Positions 62,999 to 64,000 of a stretch of 64,000 nucleotides of DNA are shown here, one piece after another; position 1 is the stretch's first letter; every line of letters begins with the position of its first letter. The notes beneath the pieces are model-generated. The model did no database searches. It was not told the DNA's origin and saw only the letters and a list, made by a program, of their open reading frames with translations. Source of the DNA: Pseudomonadota bacterium (GTDB taxonomy: Bacteria > Pseudomonadota > Gammaproteobacteria > Steroidobacterales > Steroidobacteraceae); contig JAEWAF010000079.1 of the NCBI GenBank assembly GCA_023391815.1, positions 12,357 through 76,356 of the forward strand, given 5' to 3'. Made by a program: the position numbers and the translations under genes.

Positions 62999-64000
62999 TT
63001 TGGCTATCGGACACGATGCCCTTGCCCGGCAGCACGCCCGGCACCAGCGAGCCTTTGTCGATCACCAGCGTGCCGTTCACCACCACGAAGCGCATGCCGG
63101 TGCTGCGCTCGTTGGGTCGCTCGTAGGTGGCGCGATCCTTCACCGTTGCCGGATCGAACACCACGATATCCGCGTCCGCGCCTTCCTGGATTCTTCCTTT
63201 GCGACGCGCCGACACGGTTGCCTTTTCGAGCCGCTGCGCCGGCATCAAACTCATCTTGCGAATCGCGTCCATCAGGCTCACGGTCCGCAACTCGCGAACA
63301 TAGCGCGCGAGAATATTGGTGTAGGTGCCGGCGTTGCGTGGGTGGCCCATTTCGCCATCGCTGGCAATGGACGTGAGGGGGTTGGCGATGACGCCGTCGA
63401 CGACTTCCTGACGATTGACGAAGATCACGACTCCCTGCGTCTTCGGCGAGGCGTGCAACTCGTCGAAACGTTCCTTCGTCAGACGCTCACCGGTTTCGGG
63501 CAGCATCAATGAGTCGTAGCTGACTCCGAACTTCTCCTGCCAGCCCGGATTGAATAGCGCGGAGTTGATGGCGGTCATGCCGGCGATGTAGGGATAAGCT
63601 TCCGTTGTCACATCGAGCCCGCGAGCTTTCGCGCCGGCCACCATGGCCAGGCAGTCGGGCACGTCGGCCAGGCAGGTCGAATTGATGTGCACGATCTGAA
63701 GGGCCGCGCCGGTCACGGCCGCCGCGCCGATCACCTCGCTGACCGATTCGATGCTGGAGCCGGGCTCTTTGCGACCGACGCTGCGGATATGCGTGAACAC
63801 CGGGACGTTGCGGCTCGCGGCGGATTGGAAGATATGAATGATCTCCTGGCGGGTGGCGCCGGGAACATATTGAATGCCCATGCCGATACCGAGGCCGCCT
63901 GCATCGATCTCACTGCTGAGCCGAGCCTGCATCTGCCTGACCTGCTCGGGCGTGGCCGGATCGTTGGTCGAGTGTCCGCTGTGAGGGATGAGGTCGTCCC
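62982..64000 (-). CDS. D-aminoacylase-like amidohydrolase, C-terminal part (start outside window)
   Basis: The frame is open to the last base of the window, so the gene begins beyond it; about 339 residues are visible. GLGIGMGIQYVPGATRQEI, VFTHIRSVG with a metal-type His, IVHINSTCLADV, and the metal-linked ASDGEMGHPRNAGTYTNIL region match D-aminoacylase and N-acyl-D-glutamate deacylase proteins. DADIVVFDPATVKDRATYE and the N-G-T-L-V end are typical of the family C-terminus. These enzymes hydrolyse N-acyl-D-amino acids. The first residues visible (DLIPHSGHS) indicate that the N-terminal metal site lies outside. It is convergent with the LysR gene. Confidence 0.88.
   Translation of the reverse strand, partial: DDLIPHSGHSTNDPATPEQVRQMQARLSSEIDAGGLGIGMGIQYVPGATRQEIIHIFQSAASRNVPVFTHIRSVGRKEPGSSIESVSEVIGAAAVTGAALQIVHINSTCLADVPDCLAMVAGAKARGLDVTTEAYPYIAGMTAINSALFNPGWQEKFGVSYDSLMLPETGERLTKERFDELHASPKTQGVVIFVNRQEVVDGVIANPLTSIASDGEMGHPRNAGTYTNILARYVRELRTVSLMDAIRKMSLMPAQRLEKATVSARRKGRIQEGADADIVVFDPATVKDRATYERPNERSTGMRFVVVNGTLVIDKGSLVPGVLPGKGIVSDSQINAER

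Overview
The window is GC-rich chromosomal DNA of a Gram-negative bacterium. It has TonB-dependent receptors, lipoproteins, a complete lipid A aminoarabinose (arn) operon and an aerobic respiratory operon. The mixture of glycan and peptide degradation loci, an MpaB/DUF2236 protein and alternative complex III suggests a gammaproteobacterium of the Steroidobacter or Xanthomonadales-like kind. That placement is inference from gene content; no rRNA, tRNA, CRISPR array, insertion sequence or prophage was recognised.

Layout. (1) 1-8.8 kb: exported degradative enzymes (partial amidohydrolase, S10 carboxypeptidase-like, M28 peptidase, GH114-like hydrolase, FG-GAP beta-propeller), then two minus-strand genes of unknown role. 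(2) 9.1-13.9 kb: TonB-dependent receptor, APC amino acid permease and RpiR-type regulator as a probable uptake operon with a 20-bp palindrome before the receptor. (3) 13.9-24.2 kb: a glycan locus: GH43 lipoprotein with a possible LacI-type operator, divergent modular GH5 enzyme, then TonB receptor, tryptophan-halogenase-like flavoenzyme and GH31, closed by a strong terminator. (4) 24.3-28.8 kb: mixed genes (DUF6766, CDF metal transporter, YciI, methyltransferase, MpaB) around a decayed TonB-receptor remnant. (5) 28.9-36.0 kb, minus strand: seven-gene arn operon (arnT, one flippase subunit, arnB, arnC, arnA split in two, arnD) in which every junction overlaps by 4 nt. (6) 36.3-42.1 kb: TPP enzyme, enolase-superfamily dehydratase and a large FAD/Fe-S dehydrogenase, a probable acid-oxidising pathway. 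(7) 42.3-53.9 kb, minus strand: one respiratory operon, actABCDEF (alternative complex III), a small membrane protein, SCO, and cytochrome c oxidase subunits II (with fused cytochrome c), I (type A2), III and IV. (8) 54.2-64.0 kb: acyltransferase, a short KdpD-like kinase with a KdpE-like regulator, a glycosyltransferase, a membrane protein, a SlyB-like lipoprotein, a LysE/ArgO exporter divergent from an ArgP-like regulator, and a D-aminoacylase-like amidohydrolase cut by the window end.

How the genes work together. Regions 1-3 would import and hydrolyse extracellular peptides and plant-type polysaccharides. The arn operon would attach 4-amino-4-deoxy-L-arabinose to lipid A. The act-cox operon would encode a quinol-to-oxygen chain without a bc1 complex, as in the ACIII:caa3 association known from Rhodothermus marinus. 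The least explained items are the small protein in the act-cox operon, the KdpD-like kinase without its N-terminal sensor domain, the halogenase-like enzyme in a glycan locus and several perfect palindromes in front of operons.
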